This document shows, one piece after another, positions 18,523-27,213 of a stretch of 64,000 bases of DNA. Numbering within the stretch: the first letter of the stretch is position 1; each line of letters opens with the position of its first letter. A program made the translations under genes and the position numbers. Below the pieces are notes generated by a model, which did not search any database, was not told the DNA's origin, and was given only the letters and a program-made list of their open reading frames with translations. The stretch comes from JASLQO01 sp002327525. GTDB lineage: Bacteria > Pseudomonadota > Gammaproteobacteria > Pseudomonadales > Azotimanducaceae. The DNA lies in NCBI GenBank assembly GCA_030744435.1, contig JASLQO010000018.1:124001-188000 (forward strand). Reading direction: 5' to 3'.

Positions 18523-19395
18523 CTACTTCAGTGACGCCGTGACGAAAAATCGACGGCTGCCGCGTTGTACTTCCAGACGTGCCGACCCGCGGACCAGCAG
18601 AGTGTCCAATTGTTGTCGATCTTGTCCGACATCCCCCACCGGGCGCCCGTTCACGGACAGAATGACATCCCCGGTTTGCAGGCCAGTTTGGCGCAGGTAG
18701 GGGTTCTCGGCAAGGTTGTCCAGCCGGTAGCCGGTGGCGCCATCATCACTAACGCGTCGAATACCGAGTTCAGCCAGGGTACCATCGGGGTCGTCGCGCA
18801 GGCGTTTGCGATAAGTTTCGACAAATTGCAGTGGTGTTTTGTGCGAATATGCGGTTGGTTGCGCATTTTGCCTGACGACCAGGGGGCTATTGCTGTTGTT
18901 GCCGGGGTCTTGACTGAAGGTGGCGCGAGTTTCAGGAAAGGTCAGTGTTTCCAGTACTCCCCCACGTCGGAGCACGACGTGTTGGGTGTGGACGGCGTGC
19001 AATGTGGCGTTGCCGGGAACCTGGTCACCGACGCTGTACAGAAGGCCTGATTTGCCTTTCTGCGCGATGATCGCCGCACCTTCGTCAGGATGGTTTGCCT
19101 GGAAAACACCCTTCAACTCCAGCGGCAGCCGGGTTTCCTGGGTTGGCTTGCGTTCTACCTCGGCGACGCGGGCCTGCGCACGGCCGAAGAGATCCGCACT
19201 GAGAATCTGATTCAGGTTGACCGTAATGTCGTTCTCGGAGGTGGATGCACCCCGCGTCGATTCCACGCTGTCCGTTGTGGAATCGGAAAGGAATGACAGC
19301 ACCGTGGTGGCCAGTGTGTAGGCAATACCGGCAATGACCAGCCAACGGACCGGTTCTGCCGCACGTGCTGCCAAGCCCGGTATTGCGAATGCCAT
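18523..19395 (-). CDS. gspC: Type II secretion inner-membrane protein GspC
   Basis: 290 residues. One membrane segment at about residues 16-37, a homology region (about 95-150, with LPLELKGVFQANHPDEGAA) that contacts the secretin N0 domain, and a C-terminal PDZ domain (about 225-285, LRQTGLQTGDVILSVNGRPV). GspC links the inner-membrane platform to the GspD channel and helps choose substrates. It lies between gspN and gspD on the minus strand. Confidence 0.93.
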   Translation of the reverse strand: MAFAIPGLAARAAEPVRWLVIAGIAYTLATTVLSFLSDSTTDSVESTRGASTSENDITVNLNQILSADLFGRAQARVAEVERKPTQETRLPLELKGVFQANHPDEGAAIIAQKGKSGLLYSVGDQVPGNATLHAVHTQHVVLRRGGVLETLTFPETRATFSQDPGNNSNSPLVVRQNAQPTAYSHKTPLQFVETYRKRLRDDPDGTLAELGIRRVSDDGATGYRLDNLAENPYLRQTGLQTGDVILSVNGRPVGDVGQDRQQLDTLLVRGSARLEVQRGSRRFFVTASLK

Positions 19396-19444
19396 CTTTC
19401 TAATCCTGGATCCGTTTCACATTCCCTTGTGAAAGCATTTTAAC

Positions 19445-20197
19445 CTACTGATATGAAAAAATTTGCTCTTCTACCTGGAGGACAATGGCTTGGTCCGGAT
19501 CGTTACCAGGCCACGGGCTATTTAACATGTTCGTCAGTGCCTTTGTGACGCCAACCCTCACAAAACCGTCGTATCCGAGTGTTACCTCAATGAGAGGTGT
19601 TGCATGGTTCACATTTTTTCCGGAAATCCGCCCGGCCGACCGAACCATCGCCACGGGACCGCCACTGCCTTTGGCGAGTTCAGCGGCCATCGGTTCTAGT
19701 ACCGCGCGCCCGGGTCGGCCGGACAGGACATATCGCACCTCGCCACCCGACCAGACGATAGATCCGCGTGCCGAGACGGGTTGCGTCCCATCGAAGCCGA
19801 CCTCCACATCCCGCAGGTCTGCCTTGCCGCCGATCATGAGATCGTATGGCTCAAGTATCGGCGCAAGCCGCGCCATCGAGAGAGCCCCGGTGGCGTGTAC
19901 GCGCGCATCTCGCAAGCCTCTAGCGAATCGACCGCCTATATCCATGCCTTCACCTTCGAGGTGGTAGTCTACGGCAATGCGGGCGGGCAGTAATGCATCG
20001 GGTGCGAATGACCAGCTCAGGTTTCCAAGCCGCTCGCCTGCGACGACCAGGTGGGCCGTGCCATCGTACAGTGTTCCGCGGGGTGTGACGACGAGCAGTT
20101 CGCTGAAATCCCCCGTGAGATGCCGCAACAGGCTGGCTGGGAGAAGGGCGATGAGCACCGCGAGGAACGCCAGCACACCGATGACGAGGTATCTCAT
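19445..20197 (-). CDS. gspN: Type II secretion protein GspN
   Basis: 250 residues with one N-terminal membrane segment (about 2-26) and a beta-rich periplasmic domain. The features GTLYDGTAHLVV, LGNLSWSF and VSARGSIVWSGGEV fit GspN, an accessory type II secretion protein of uncertain role found in some but not all systems. The position beside gspC-gspD supports this. It starts four bases after the dapE stop, so it is probably co-transcribed with the dap genes. Confidence 0.85.
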   Translation of the reverse strand: MRYLVIGVLAFLAVLIALLPASLLRHLTGDFSELLVVTPRGTLYDGTAHLVVAGERLGNLSWSFAPDALLPARIAVDYHLEGEGMDIGGRFARGLRDARVHATGALSMARLAPILEPYDLMIGGKADLRDVEVGFDGTQPVSARGSIVWSGGEVRYVLSGRPGRAVLEPMAAELAKGSGGPVAMVRSAGRISGKNVNHATPLIEVTLGYDGFVRVGVTKALTNMLNSPWPGNDPDQAIVLQVEEQIFSYQ

Positions 20198-20201
20198 GAG
20201 G

Positions 20202-21341
20202 CTAGGAAACAGATCCCAGCATACGCAGGATATGCAGGTAGATGGCGCTCAGATCTTCGAGGTCGTGGACCGCCACGTTTTCATCGATTTTGTGGATGCT
20301 TTGGTTCACGTGACCAAGTTCCACCACATCACAGCCCATCGGGGCAATAAAACGCCCGTCGGAGGTCCCCCCGGCGGTTGACATGACGCAAGGCTGTCCG
20401 GTGACGGCGCGAACTGCTTCCTGTACCGTGCGGATCAGCCGGCCGCTCTGTGTTATGAAGGGTTCGCCCGACAGTTGCCATTCGATGTCGTAGCGCAGGC
20501 CGTGACGATCGAGCAGCGTACACACGGCATCCTGAAGGCTGGCCGCCGTGTGCTGTGTGTTGTAGCGAAAGTTGAACCTCACCTCCATCTCGCCGGGAAT
20601 GACGTTGCTCGCACCGGTGCCGCCGTGTACGTTTGAGACCTGAAGACCGGTGGGCGGGTAGTACTCGTCGCCTTCATCCCACTTAATCGCCACGAGTTCG
20701 GCCAGTGCCGGTGCCAGGGCGTGGGCCGGATTGTCGGCAAGATGCGCGTACGCAACATGTCCCTGCGTGCCCAACACACGTAGCCTGGCGTTCAGTGAAC
20801 CGCGCCGTCCATTGCGGGCGACATCCCCGAGACGTGCGTTGGAGGTGGGCTCGCCTACGACGCAGAACCGCGGTTGCACGTTCTGTTTTGTCAGCTGTTC
20901 GACGACGTGTCGTGTCCCGTGCAGCGCGTCGCCTTCTTCGTCGCTGGTGATCAGAAACGCTATCGTACCGCTTGTTCGGTGCACGTTCAGAAGACGTTCC
21001 GCCGCCACGACCATGGCCGCCAGACTCGACTTCATGTCGGCCGCGCCCCGCCCGTACAATCGGCCATCGCGTACCTCCGGTTCGAACGGGGGCGAGCGCC
21101 AGCTTCTCGGATCACCGGGCGGTACGACATCCGTGTGGCCTGCGAACATCACCAACGGACCCGGCTTGTCGCTCGTGCACGTGCACCAGAGGTTGCTCAC
21201 GCCCTGAGCGTCGTAGCGTGTCACGCTAAAGCCGGCGCTGGAAAGACGACTGGCGATCAGTTCCTGGCAGCCGGCGTCATCGGGAGTCACCGAGGGACGC
21301 CGGATCAGATCACAGGTGAGCTGGAAGACGGGTCCGGACAT
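20202..21341 (-). CDS. dapE: Succinyl-diaminopimelate desuccinylase
   Basis: 379 residues from the ATG that overlaps the dapD stop by one base. M20 metallopeptidase motifs: the zinc ligand region AGHTDVVPPGD and GRGAADMKSSLAAMV, the TSDEEGDA acidic motif, the dimerisation domain in the middle and the VELGHVNQSIHK region near the end. It removes succinate from N-succinyl-LL-diaminopimelate in lysine and peptidoglycan synthesis. The frame is open for 19 codons upstream, but those overlap dapD and do not resemble the family. Confidence 0.95.
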   Translation of the reverse strand: MSGPVFQLTCDLIRRPSVTPDDAGCQELIASRLSSAGFSVTRYDAQGVSNLWCTCTSDKPGPLVMFAGHTDVVPPGDPRSWRSPPFEPEVRDGRLYGRGAADMKSSLAAMVVAAERLLNVHRTSGTIAFLITSDEEGDALHGTRHVVEQLTKQNVQPRFCVVGEPTSNARLGDVARNGRRGSLNARLRVLGTQGHVAYAHLADNPAHALAPALAELVAIKWDEGDEYYPPTGLQVSNVHGGTGASNVIPGEMEVRFNFRYNTQHTAASLQDAVCTLLDRHGLRYDIEWQLSGEPFITQSGRLIRTVQEAVRAVTGQPCVMSTAGGTSDGRFIAPMGCDVVELGHVNQSIHKIDENVAVHDLEDLSAIYLHILRMLGSVS

Positions 21342-22339
21342 CAGTTGTGTGCGTGCAGTTGCTCGTTCAGGGCGATTGCATTGCGATTGGTCCGGCACTG
21401 CACCTCGCCGGTGTGGCTGTGTCGGATGAACAGCATGTCCGAGCCGCCAGCTAGCTCACGGGCCTTGACGGTATGCACGGTATCGCCGTATTCGTCGATT
21501 ACGCTCACCAGCGTACCGGCGGTAATGTACAACCCGGCTTCGATACTGCACCGGTCTCCGAGCGGAATGCCGGTGCCGCCATTGGCACCCACCAGACAGT
21601 TTCTGCCGAGGCTCACCTTGATCTCGCCCCCGCCGGACAGGGTGCCCATGGTGCTCGCACCCCCGCCGAGATCGGAATCCTCTCCGAGGATGACGCCCTG
21701 TGACACACGCCCTTCGACCATGTTGGGGCCGATTGTGCCGGAGTTGAAATTCACCGCACCCGACGGCATCACGGTGGTACCCTCGCCGAGAAAAGCGCCG
21801 AGACGAATGCGGCTCGAGTCTGCGATGCGCACACCGCTCGGAATAACGTAGTTGGTCATTTTTGGGAACTTGTCCACGGACATTACTTCGAAATACTCGT
21901 CTCTCAGGCGTGCCTCGAGTTGCAGCGCCGTCAGATCGGCCGGATCGACCGCACCACGACTGGTCCAGGCGACGGTCGCGAGATTGGCGAAGATACCCTC
22001 CAGGTTTAACGTGTTAGGCAGCGCGAGGCGGTGCGAGATCAGGTGCAGTTTGAGGAACGCCTCCGGCGTGGTGGTGATGTCGGCGTCTTCGGTCAGACGC
22101 ACTACGACCAACGGTCGATCCGCTTCGAGCATGGTATCAATGCCGAGTCCGGCGGCGTGCCTGGCAAGTTCCGTGAGGTCTCCTGGTCGCATGATATGCG
22201 TACCCGGGGTACTGTGGGCGCCGATGGCAGCCGCCAGGTCGCCGGACGGCTCCTTTAGCGGTGCGGGAAAGAAACAGTCGATGATGTCTCCGGAGCGGTT
22301 GTGCGTGGGCACACCGACCGCGAATGCGAATGTCGACAT
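21341..22339 (-). CDS. dapD: Tetrahydrodipicolinate N-succinyltransferase (Pseudomonas-type DapD)
   Basis: 332 residues from ATG 22339. An N-terminal domain is followed by a left-handed beta-helix of hexapeptide repeats (GTTVMPSGAVNFNSGTIG, DLGGGASTMGTLSGGG) and the C-terminal segment ending IALNEQLHAHN. This is the longer Pseudomonas-type DapD rather than the 274-residue E. coli type. It transfers succinyl from succinyl-CoA to tetrahydrodipicolinate. The 59 bases between dapC and dapD show no gene. Confidence 0.95.
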   Translation of the reverse strand: MSTFAFAVGVPTHNRSGDIIDCFFPAPLKEPSGDLAAAIGAHSTPGTHIMRPGDLTELARHAAGLGIDTMLEADRPLVVVRLTEDADITTTPEAFLKLHLISHRLALPNTLNLEGIFANLATVAWTSRGAVDPADLTALQLEARLRDEYFEVMSVDKFPKMTNYVIPSGVRIADSSRIRLGAFLGEGTTVMPSGAVNFNSGTIGPNMVEGRVSQGVILGEDSDLGGGASTMGTLSGGGEIKVSLGRNCLVGANGGTGIPLGDRCSIEAGLYITAGTLVSVIDEYGDTVHTVKARELAGGSDMLFIRHSHTGEVQCRTNRNAIALNEQLHAHN

Positions 22340-22398
22340 GACTTGAAACCCGGGCTCAAGAATTGGGGCGGCTAAACTACCACGGTTTGCCCGGTCCG

Positions 22399-23589
22399 TC
22401 AGCGCGCCTCGAGCCACTTGGCGATGCGCTCGGCGGCCACCACGCAGTCCGCGACCGGTGCCACCAGGGCAATGCGCACGTGCGAGGCGCCGGGGTTTTC
22501 ACCACGCCACTCACGTGCGAGAAAACTCCCGGGTAGTACGCTGATGTTACAGTCTCGAAAGAGCTCTGCTGCAAACTTCGTATCATCGCCTTCAGTGTGA
22601 GCCCAGAGGTAAAAACCGCCGTCCGGTAGGTAGAGGTCGAGGTGGTTTTTGAGCAGCGGAACGGTCGCATTGAACTTGGCCCGGTAGGCGGCCTGGTTTT
22701 CCCTGACGTGTTGCTCGTCCGCCCAGGCCAGAGCACTCACTCTCTGCGTGTGAGCCGGCAGGGCGCAACCTTCATAGGTGCGGTAGAGGAAATAGTCGGA
22801 GAGCACCCGGGAGTCTCCGGCCACGAAACCGGAACGCAGGCCAGGCAGGCTGGAGCGTTTGCTCAGCGAGTGGAACACCACGCAGCGCGCATAGTGGGGA
22901 TTACCCATGGCGTTGCTGACACTCAGCAATCCGGTTGGCGGGGTGGTCTGAAAAATCTCCGAATAACATTCATCGGCGGCAATGACGAAATCGTAACGGT
23001 GCGCCTGTTCGATGAGCCAGCGCTGGGTCGGGCCGGGCACCACTTTACCGGTGGGATTACCGGGTGAGCAGAGGTAGAGCAGTTCCGTGCGTTTCCAGAT
23101 AGCTTCTGGAATGGATTCGAAATCACCCTGGTAATCATTGTCGCGTGATGCGTTTACGAACCAGGGTTGTGCGCCGGCCAGCAGGCAGGCGCCCTCGTAA
23201 ATCTGATAAAAGGGATTTGGTATCACAACGACGGGATCCGGTTTGCGCCCGGTGACTGCCTGGGCGAAGGAGAACAATGCCTCGCGGGTACCCGCGACCG
23301 GTAGTACTTCGCTGTTCGGATCGGTGCGTGCCTCAAATCGTGCCTCGAGCCATGTCGAGATGGTCTCACGCAGGTCCTCGCTGCCTCTGGTCGCAGGGTA
23401 TACACCGATGTCCGTGGTGAGTGCTTCTGCGTCTGTCAGTGCCTCGATGACGAAGGCGGGTGCGGCATGCTTGGGTTCGCCGATGGAAAGCGCCGTGTGT
23501 GGATAGGCGCCATTCGGTGTGATGCCCGCGCGTAACGCGTTGAGGCGCTCGAACGGATAGGGTTGTAGCGCCTCAAGCTTCGGGTTCAT
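22399..23589 (-). CDS. dapC: Succinyldiaminopimelate transaminase
   Basis: 396 residues, a fold-type I PLP aminotransferase. The PLP lysine is in SLSKRSSLPGLRSGF; the substrate and cofactor motifs CSPGNPTGKV and DECYSEIF are present. Its place directly between glnD and dapD identifies it as DapC, which aminates N-succinyl-2-amino-6-ketopimelate. The ATG overlaps the glnD stop by four bases (ATGA); the frame runs open upstream inside glnD but the family N-terminus (MNPKLEALQPYPFERL) starts here. Confidence 0.93.
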   Translation of the reverse strand: MNPKLEALQPYPFERLNALRAGITPNGAYPHTALSIGEPKHAAPAFVIEALTDAEALTTDIGVYPATRGSEDLRETISTWLEARFEARTDPNSEVLPVAGTREALFSFAQAVTGRKPDPVVVIPNPFYQIYEGACLLAGAQPWFVNASRDNDYQGDFESIPEAIWKRTELLYLCSPGNPTGKVVPGPTQRWLIEQAHRYDFVIAADECYSEIFQTTPPTGLLSVSNAMGNPHYARCVVFHSLSKRSSLPGLRSGFVAGDSRVLSDYFLYRTYEGCALPAHTQRVSALAWADEQHVRENQAAYRAKFNATVPLLKNHLDLYLPDGGFYLWAHTEGDDTKFAAELFRDCNISVLPGSFLAREWRGENPGASHVRIALVAPVADCVVAAERIAKWLEAR

Positions 23590-26210
23590 CGGCGCAGGGA
23601 GTCGAGGCGCTGACGCAGGGTGTTTTCCAGCGTGTAGACTCCTTCCTGATCCGTGATGGATTGGCCGTTCTGACTCTGAATCTCGAAAACGTCTTCCACG
23701 CGCTCGCCAAGGGTCGTGATACGGGCACTGAGCACGGTAATGTTCAGTTCCACGAACAACAGGCCGATCTCGGCCAGCAAGCCAGGCCTGTCGGCGGCGA
23801 CGATGGTAAGTGTCGAACTCCACGGCAAGGCATTCGAGATGGTGACTTGGCTGGCCCGTGCCAGCTGCTTCTGCCGGCGCGGCATGCGCTGTGCGGCCAC
23901 GGAGCTGAGTGCGGCAGGATCGGACATCATCTGGGTGAGTTGGGTGGTCAGACTCTCGGCCCCGATTCGGATCATCTGCCGATCGTCGCCCAGTACCACG
24001 TAAGTGTTGAAGCATATGCCCGACTCGGAAGTGAAGATGACGGCGTCGTGTACGGACAGCGACAAGCGGTTGAGCGCGATGACGCTCGCAGCGAACAGAT
24101 TGGGCTGGTCCCGGGTGTAGAGGAAGATCTCCGTCGCACCTTCTGCAGCTACGTGACTCTCGATGTTCTGCATGATGATCAGCGGTCCCTCAAAGGCGTC
24201 GTGACCTAGCAGCTGTGTAGTTATATCGGCAACCTGACGGGAACTGTGGCGTAAGAAGAACTCATCGCCAACGCTCTCCCATACCTTGTCGATGCTCGCC
24301 ATTTCGTCTTCGCCCGCCTGTAGTAGATGGTCTATCGCACCTTCCTGACATGCTCGCACAGTCGCCTGGCGGTCCCTGGGTGATTCCAGGCCCTTGCGCA
24401 GAAGTTTGCGCGTTTCGTTGTAGAGCTGACGCATCAGGGTCGCGCGCCAGCTGTTCCACAGGGTTGGGTTGGTGGCGTTGATGTCTGCCACTGTGAGGGC
24501 ATAGAGGTAATCTAGTCGTCGTTCCGACTTCACGAGTGTCGCAAAGCGATGTACGACTTCGGGATCGTAGATGTCCTCGCGTTGCGCGGTGGAGGACATC
24601 ACGAGATGGGCCTGTACCAGCCAGGAGACGAGGTTCGCATCGTCGTCAGACAATCCGTGCCGCTGACAGAAACGCACCGAGTCCTTGGCCCCCAACTCCG
24701 AATGATCGCCGCCGCGGCCCTTACCGATGTCATGATAGAGGCCGGCAAGGTACAGCAGCTCTATTTTCGGTACGTGGCGTACGCAGTGCGCGGCCACGGG
24801 AAACTGTTCCTCCGCGGTGCGATAGAAAAAACGGCGCATGTTGCGGATCACCATCATAGTGTGCGCGTCCACTGTGTAGATGTGGAACATGTCGTGTTGC
24901 ATCTGACCGATTATCTCGCCGAATTCAGGAATGTAGCGCCCTAGAACGCCGTAGCGGCGCATACGTGTCAACTGGGTGACCAGTGTATAGGGAGCTTTCA
25001 ACAACTCTATGAACAGCCCCGTATTCGTTGGATCGCGCCGGTAGGCGTCATCTATCAGATGCAAGCTGTTTCTGATCAGACGGATGGTGGATGCGCGCAC
25101 GCCGGAAATGTCGCGTCGGTTGGCGAGGATGACAAAGGTCTCAAGCAACGCACTCGGGTCGTGCTCGAATACTTTTTCGTGCACCACGTCGAGGTAGTCG
25201 TCGTGCACGATGAAGCGGTCGTTGATCGCTTCGCGCTTGGGTCGCCGCCTGCGCGTGTAGGCCTCGTTGAACAACTGAAAGATGATGTCGTTGACCTCAC
25301 GCAGGCTCAGGACGTAACGATAGTACTGATGCATGAAGCGTTCGACGCCTAGCTTCGCATAGGTGTCGGCGTATCCGAGGCGCTGCGCGAGAATACGCTG
25401 AAACTCGAACTGAAGGCGGTCGTCACCACGGCCCGCCACCAGATGCAGCCCGTAGCGCACCCACCAGAGAAACCGCTTGCCATTCACAAGCCAGGTGCGT
25501 TCCTGTTCGCTGATCACGCCCAGTTCTTCGAGCTTGAGTGGATCGCTGGTGCCGTAGCGGCGCAGGCACACCCAGAGCGCGGTCTGCAAGTCTCTGAGCC
25601 CCCCGGGAGAGGCTTTGATATTGGGCTCGAGCCCATATTCGACGTTGTCGAACCGATGGTGCCGTGCGTCCTGCTCGTCGCGTTTGGCGTGAAAGAATCG
25701 ATCCGCGGGCCAGATGCGTGCACTCGACATCACCTTGTCGAGGTCGGCCACGATGCGTTCGTTCCCGGCCAGATGCCGGCGTTCCAGCAGTGACGTGGCC
25801 ACGGTGATGTCTTTTTGAGCCTCGCTCCTGCACTCCCGCACGGTGCGCACGGCATGACCGATGGGGATATTGAGGTCGAACAGTGCGCGTACGAAACCCT
25901 CCAGTGTCATCCTGGCCTTGAAGTGACGAGGGATGACGATCAGCAGATCGATGTCCGAGCCCGGGTGCAGCTCACCACGTCCGTAGCCGCCCACGGCATA
26001 GAGAGCCATGCTGGCGCGCTGCTTGTCATCGAAATGTTCACGCCACATGCTGGTGAGCAGATTATCGAAAAACTGCGCGCGATCCTCGACCAGAAATTCG
26101 ATGTCCTCCCCACCCCAGTAGCGCGCGGCTAGCGCTTCGTCATTGTCTTCGATGAGCTGGCGGTAGGCTAGGGGCGAGGATAGCGCCGCGTTGGCCGCGG
26201 TGCTGGACAC
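23586..26210 (-). CDS. glnD: Bifunctional [protein PII] uridylyltransferase/uridylyl-removing enzyme
   Basis: 874 residues. The nucleotidyltransferase motif GGYGRGELHPGSDIDLL lies near residues 74-90; the HD hydrolase domain has LYHDIGKGRGGDHSELG near residue 500; two ACT domains close the protein. GlnD uridylylates PII proteins when glutamine is low and removes UMP when it is high. The start is GTG overlapping the map stop by one base. map-glnD-dap is the common gammaproteobacterial order. Confidence 0.96.
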   Translation of the reverse strand: MSSTAANAALSSPLAYRQLIEDNDEALAARYWGGEDIEFLVEDRAQFFDNLLTSMWREHFDDKQRASMALYAVGGYGRGELHPGSDIDLLIVIPRHFKARMTLEGFVRALFDLNIPIGHAVRTVRECRSEAQKDITVATSLLERRHLAGNERIVADLDKVMSSARIWPADRFFHAKRDEQDARHHRFDNVEYGLEPNIKASPGGLRDLQTALWVCLRRYGTSDPLKLEELGVISEQERTWLVNGKRFLWWVRYGLHLVAGRGDDRLQFEFQRILAQRLGYADTYAKLGVERFMHQYYRYVLSLREVNDIIFQLFNEAYTRRRRPKREAINDRFIVHDDYLDVVHEKVFEHDPSALLETFVILANRRDISGVRASTIRLIRNSLHLIDDAYRRDPTNTGLFIELLKAPYTLVTQLTRMRRYGVLGRYIPEFGEIIGQMQHDMFHIYTVDAHTMMVIRNMRRFFYRTAEEQFPVAAHCVRHVPKIELLYLAGLYHDIGKGRGGDHSELGAKDSVRFCQRHGLSDDDANLVSWLVQAHLVMSSTAQREDIYDPEVVHRFATLVKSERRLDYLYALTVADINATNPTLWNSWRATLMRQLYNETRKLLRKGLESPRDRQATVRACQEGAIDHLLQAGEDEMASIDKVWESVGDEFFLRHSSRQVADITTQLLGHDAFEGPLIIMQNIESHVAAEGATEIFLYTRDQPNLFAASVIALNRLSLSVHDAVIFTSESGICFNTYVVLGDDRQMIRIGAESLTTQLTQMMSDPAALSSVAAQRMPRRQKQLARASQVTISNALPWSSTLTIVAADRPGLLAEIGLLFVELNITVLSARITTLGERVEDVFEIQSQNGQSITDQEGVYTLENTLRQRLDSLRR

Positions 26211-26995
26211 TAAAAGTTCTCTTCGCCGCGCCGGGTGAGTACCTCAGCGCCGTCGCTAGTGACCAGAAGCGTATGTTCCCACTGGGCGGACAGTTTGTGG
26301 TCCTTGGTGACCACGGTCCAGTGATCGGGCAGCAGTTTGATGTGGCGTTTGCCTGCATTGATCATCGGCTCGATGGTGAAGGTCTGACCTTCCAGCAGCA
26401 CCGGACCGGATCCGGCGCTACCGTAGTGCAGCACCTGAGGATCGTCATGGAACTTCTTGCCGATGCCGTGGCCGCAGAACTCGCGAACGACGGAGAAGCG
26501 GCTGGCTTCGGCGTGCTGCTGGATGGCGGCACCGATGTCTCCCAGGTGAGCGCCGGCACGTATCGCCTGGATACCGCGATACAGGCATTCCTGGGTCGTG
26601 CATATTAGCCGTTGGGCCAGCACGCCGGGCTTCCCGGCGCAGAACATTTTGCTGGTGTCGCCGTGATAGCCGTCCTTGACGACCGTGATGTCGATGTTGA
26701 GGATATCGCCCGATTTCAGCATTTTCCGGGCTGTCGGAATGCCGTGACACACGACGTGATTCACCGAAGTGCAGATAGCCTTCGGAAAAGGCGGCACGCC
26801 GGGTGAGTTGCTGTAGTTGAGCGGTGCCGCCGTGCAGCCTATCTCCTCTATGAATTCGTGACACAGCGTGTTCAGACGATCCGTGGTCACGCCCACGCGG
26901 ACGTGCTCGCCGATCATATCGAGTACGCTCGCTGCCAATCTGCCTGCTTCGCGCATGCCGGCGACGTCTACTTCGTTCTGTACGCGTGCGACCAT
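26210..26995 (-). CDS. map: Methionine aminopeptidase type I
   Basis: 261 residues from ATG 26995. The pita-bread fold metal ligands are visible: DITVVKDGYHGDTSKMF (two Asp), GHGIGKKFHDDP (His), and the Glu in FTIEPMI, with a final Glu near SAQWEHTLLVT. It removes initiator methionine from nascent proteins. It is divergent from rpsB, 218 bases away, the standard arrangement. Confidence 0.96.
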   Translation of the reverse strand: MVARVQNEVDVAGMREAGRLAASVLDMIGEHVRVGVTTDRLNTLCHEFIEEIGCTAAPLNYSNSPGVPPFPKAICTSVNHVVCHGIPTARKMLKSGDILNIDITVVKDGYHGDTSKMFCAGKPGVLAQRLICTTQECLYRGIQAIRAGAHLGDIGAAIQQHAEASRFSVVREFCGHGIGKKFHDDPQVLHYGSAGSGPVLLEGQTFTIEPMINAGKRHIKLLPDHWTVVTKDHKLSAQWEHTLLVTSDGAEVLTRRGEENF

Positions 26996-27010
26996 CGTTT
27001 GCGTGGCTAT

Positions 27011-27039
27011 TTTCCGTGAACTACGAGTTGTGGTATAAA
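27011..27039 (+). promoter_or_regulatory. Candidate rpsB promoter
   Basis: An extended -10 element TGGTATAAA ends at 27039 (TATAAA at 27034-27039 with TG two bases upstream). A weak -35-like TTTCCG sits 17 bases before it at 27011-27016. Transcription would start near 27046, giving a leader of about 168 bases before rpsB. Confidence 0.5.
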
Positions 27040-27045
27040 GCGCGC

Positions 27046-27213
27046 CGCTTCCTGGCATCCACCGCCAGCGGTGTGCGGAAGCGTAACTCAAAGTTGCTGG
27101 CAAATGTAACGAAAGAACGACTCACGCGTTTCGACACGGACCTCCGGGTGCCGTGCGGATTCAGGTCCCACGGTTGAGGTTCGGGAGGCGCGGAGGCCTA
27201 ACCCGGAGATAAT
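27046..27213 (+). promoter_or_regulatory. Structured rpsB leader, possible S2 autoregulatory RNA
   Basis: The leader begins with a nested hairpin: CGCTTCC (27046-27052) pairs with GGAAGCG (27077-27083), enclosing CTGGC (27052-27056) against GCCAG (27064-27068). A second GC-rich fold (CGGGAGGC ... GGCC ... CCCG) lies just before the rpsB ATG. Long structured rpsB leaders that bind S2 and repress translation are known in gammaproteobacteria; the match here is by position and structure only. Confidence 0.45.
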
